The notes under the pieces are model-generated. The model ran no database searches. It saw only the letters and a program-made list of their open reading frames with translations, and was not told the DNA's origin. The translations under genes were made by a program, and so were the position numbers. From assembly GCA_964478815.1 (NCBI GenBank), contig CAYZKY010000009.1, positions 1 to 64,000 of the forward strand: a stretch of 64,000 bases of DNA, given 5' to 3'. The DNA is from DASVNK01 sp964478815. GTDB lineage: Bacteria; Verrucomicrobiota; Verrucomicrobiia; Limisphaerales; SXQI01. Position 1 is the first letter of the stretch; each line of letters starts with the position of its first letter. Shown here piece after piece: positions 62,082 through 64,000 of this stretch.

Positions 62082-63203
62082 TCATGCGATATGCCGGTAA
62101 AGCGCCGCGCCGATCAGCCGGCTCGCCGCCAGCGGCAGGTGTTGAAAAACCCAATTGTGCCAGCCGTGCGCCAGATCCGGTTTCTCGACGAAGTCGTTCC
62201 GCCGCAGGCTGTATTTCGTATAAGATTTCATGTGCTCGAGAGCCGCCCAATTCGTCTTGAACCGGCGCAACCCTTCATTCGCCATCGAGGTGCGTCCGAG
62301 GGACATGCTCTCGCAGCCCAGCCGCATGGCTTGCCGCATCCCCGCCCACATCACCGAATTGTTCGCCCTGAGTTGCTGGAACCTCTCGTCCGAAGCCCCG
62401 AACTTGTAAACCGCCCGCTTCCCGAAATAACCGAATAGCGACGCGGCGACTGGTCTATCCTCATACTCTGAAACCGCCAGAAAGGCAAGTCCGGCCTTGA
62501 CAAGCCGTTCCTGCACTACTCGGAAAAAGGACCGCGGCTGCGGCGGCAACCCGTGCCGCCGCCGGGTTTGGCACTGTAATCCATAGAAGGCGTCCATCGC
62601 CGCGGAATCCGTTCGAATTTCCACTTTCACGGAAGCCTTCTCCGCTTTCCGAATCGCCCGCCGCACGCTTCCATCGAACTCCCCGAACAGGCCCTCTCCC
62701 CGGCGCAGATCCACCGTGTGTTCGTAAAAACGGATCGAACTCCTCATCGACTCGGGACGTCCTTCACAACTTCGAATCTCCAGCGATTTCCAGCCCCGTT
62801 CCTTTCCGAGTTCCAACGCCTCGGCGAACATCTCCTTCCAGCCGAATTCCGCCGAGACAAGCGGCGAACACTCATCGCTGAACGGAAGGCCAATCCCTCG
62901 CCGGCCCGTCAGCCGGCTCTCGACCTCCATCAGCGGGAGGATGGCCGAACCATCCTCCCTCCGGGAGACCAGGTAACACGGCGTATATCCATACGCCTCG
63001 CAGAGCGTCTCGCACCATTCCCGCGTGTGGAAAAGCGACCCGCCCCCGTGGTTGAGAACCTTCGCATTCCACTGCCCATCCGCCCGCGGATCGGCCACGC
63101 GGAACGGTTCGGCCCTCCGCACGGAGGACATGGCGCGATGAGCATCGCTTGGCACACGGCTCTCACCGGCGGCGGCAGTGGCAATGGCGGCGGTTCCAGG
63201 CAT
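62082..63203 (-). CDS. FemAB-related protein associated with exosortase systems
   Basis: This protein of about 373 residues has the FemAB/GNAT layout found beside PEP-CTERM systems: GGGSLFHTREWCETLCEAYGYTPCYLV, FGEFDGSVRRAIRKAEKASVKVEI, FLAVSEYEDRPVAASLFGYFGKRAVYKFGASDERF and SMSLGRTSMANEGLRRFKTNW. FemAB proteins add amino acids to amines; here the acceptor is unknown, possibly a sugar amine. The ATG at 63203 follows two bases after the DegT stop; the alternative ATG at 63131 would remove 24 Ala-rich residues. It supports assigning this locus to the exosortase-linked exopolysaccharide class. Confidence 0.85.
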   Translation of the reverse strand: MPGTAAIATAAAGESRVPSDAHRAMSSVRRAEPFRVADPRADGQWNAKVLNHGGGSLFHTREWCETLCEAYGYTPCYLVSRREDGSAILPLMEVESRLTGRRGIGLPFSDECSPLVSAEFGWKEMFAEALELGKERGWKSLEIRSCEGRPESMRSSIRFYEHTVDLRRGEGLFGEFDGSVRRAIRKAEKASVKVEIRTDSAAMDAFYGLQCQTRRRHGLPPQPRSFFRVVQERLVKAGLAFLAVSEYEDRPVAASLFGYFGKRAVYKFGASDERFQQLRANNSVMWAGMRQAMRLGCESMSLGRTSMANEGLRRFKTNWAALEHMKSYTKYSLRRNDFVEKPDLAHGWHNWVFQHLPLAASRLIGAALYRHIA

Positions 63204-63205
63204 CC

Positions 63206-64000
63206 TTAGGCCGCCACGGCCATCGGCTGCCTCACGAAGCTCTTCACTCCGGCGACGACCGCCTCGATGTCCTGCGGCGTGAGTTCCGGATACATGGGCA
63301 GGGACACCAGTTCCCGCGCCACCCGCTCGCTCACCGGGAAGCTGCCCGGCCCTTGGCCCAGGCTCCGATAAGCCTCTTGCAGATGCAACGGCAGCGGATA
63401 ATGGATCGCGCACGCGATATCCTTCGCCGCCATCGCCTTGATCAATCCCTCGCGATCCTTCACCCGCAGCACATACAAATGATAGACATGCTTCGAATAG
63501 CTGGCCTCGGTCGGCGTGATGACTTCATCCGTGTCCGCGAACATGCTGGTGTAGCGAGCCGCATGCGCCCGGCGCGCGTTCGTCCAATGCTCGAGGTGTT
63601 TCAGCTTGATGCTCAGGATCGCCCCCTGGAAGCCGTCCATGCGCCCGTTCCAGCCCACCACATCGTGGAAATACTTCTTCGCCTGGCCGTGATCGCGGTA
63701 GGTGGCCATCTTCGTGCGCAGCTCGGCGCTGTTCGTTGTGCAACCCCCGCCCTCTCCGCACGCTCCGAGATTCTTGCCCGGATAAAAGCTGAAGCAGCCC
63801 ACCTCGCCGATCGTTCCCGCGCGGCGCCCCTTGTATTCCGCGCCGTGCGCCTGGCACGCGTCTTCCACCACCGGCAAGCCATGCTTCCTGGCAATGTCCA
63901 TGATCGGATCCATGTCCGCCATCTGGCCGTAGAGATGCACCGGGATGATCGCCTTGGTGCGCGGCGTAATCGCGCGCTCCAGCAAGGCCGGATCCATCGT
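63206..64000 (-). CDS. DegT/DnrJ/EryC1-family aminotransferase, 5' end beyond the window
   Basis: The visible C-terminal part of about 264 residues includes IIPVHLYGQMADMDPI, VVEDACQAHGAEYKG with the PLP-contacting Asp, the Schiff-base Lys in CFSFYPGKNLGACGEGG, and the substrate-binding HVYHLYVLRV and IHYPLPLHLQEAY. It is a sugar aminotransferase that aminates a keto-nucleotide sugar at C-3 or C-4 using glutamate. It fits with the Gfo/Idh oxidoreductase as oxidise-then-aminate steps, and with the deacetylases and FemAB/GNAT proteins acting on the resulting amine. The reading frame remains open at the window edge, so the start is not in view. Confidence 0.92.
   Translation of the reverse strand, partial: TMDPALLERAITPRTKAIIPVHLYGQMADMDPIMDIARKHGLPVVEDACQAHGAEYKGRRAGTIGEVGCFSFYPGKNLGACGEGGGCTTNSAELRTKMATYRDHGQAKKYFHDVVGWNGRMDGFQGAILSIKLKHLEHWTNARRAHAARYTSMFADTDEVITPTEASYSKHVYHLYVLRVKDREGLIKAMAAKDIACAIHYPLPLHLQEAYRSLGQGPGSFPVSERVARELVSLPMYPELTPQDIEAVVAGVKSFVRQPMAVAA

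Overview
The window reads as a high-GC Gram-negative chromosome, most likely from the Verrucomicrobiota. The reasons are inferred from content: an exosortase with a PrsK/PrsR/PrsT set, a CotH plus lamin-tail secreted protein, sulfated-exopolysaccharide genes, and GC-rich dispersed hairpin repeats. No rRNA or tRNA gene is visible, so the taxon is an inference.

Layout. Positions 1-9.3 kb are mostly plus-strand housekeeping and membrane genes: a CrcB/FluC fluoride channel, an EamA exporter, a secreted CotH/LTD protein, UppP, VanZ and ComEC. A minus-strand trio of one receiver protein and two DsrE-like proteins lies among them. Positions 9.4-16.1 kb are accessory: a secreted amidohydrolase (minus), an 870-bp G-rich stretch without a gene, an RlaP-type nucleotidyltransferase, and a visibly more AT-rich three-gene cassette (two unknown proteins plus a ComEC-like metallo-beta-lactamase protein). 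About 1 kb of repeats follows.

From 64,000 down to 16,123 every gene I accept lies on the minus strand. This is one exopolysaccharide and protein-sorting locus. In transcription order it encodes a DegT aminotransferase (cut by the window end), a FemAB-like protein, a Wzc/GumC-like protein, two NodB-like deacetylases, a GT4, a short UDP-sugar dehydrogenase, an FAD oxidoreductase, an O-antigen ligase/Wzy, a beta-helix protein, an SGNH protein with an MBOAT acyltransferase, an SDR, a Gfo/Idh oxidoreductase, a GT2, a methyltransferase, a third NodB-like protein, an alpha/alpha-toroid protein, AsnB, a GNAT protein, an AsnB-like paralogue, a sulfotransferase, a Wzx flippase, heptose genes (HldD, GT9, GT4, GmhA), sulfate activation (CysD, CysN-CysC, CysQ), an outer-membrane barrel protein, exosortase, PrsT, PrsK and PrsR.

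Together these genes can make nucleotide sugars, build and flip a heptose-containing repeat unit, modify it (deacetylation, O-acylation, amidation, methylation and sulfation with locally made PAPS), polymerise and export it, and tie it to exosortase-dependent protein sorting under a sigma-54 two-component system. No gene seen here encodes a PEP-CTERM-type substrate. The best candidate for an undescribed system is the AT-rich metallo-beta-lactamase triad at 12.85-15.13 kb.
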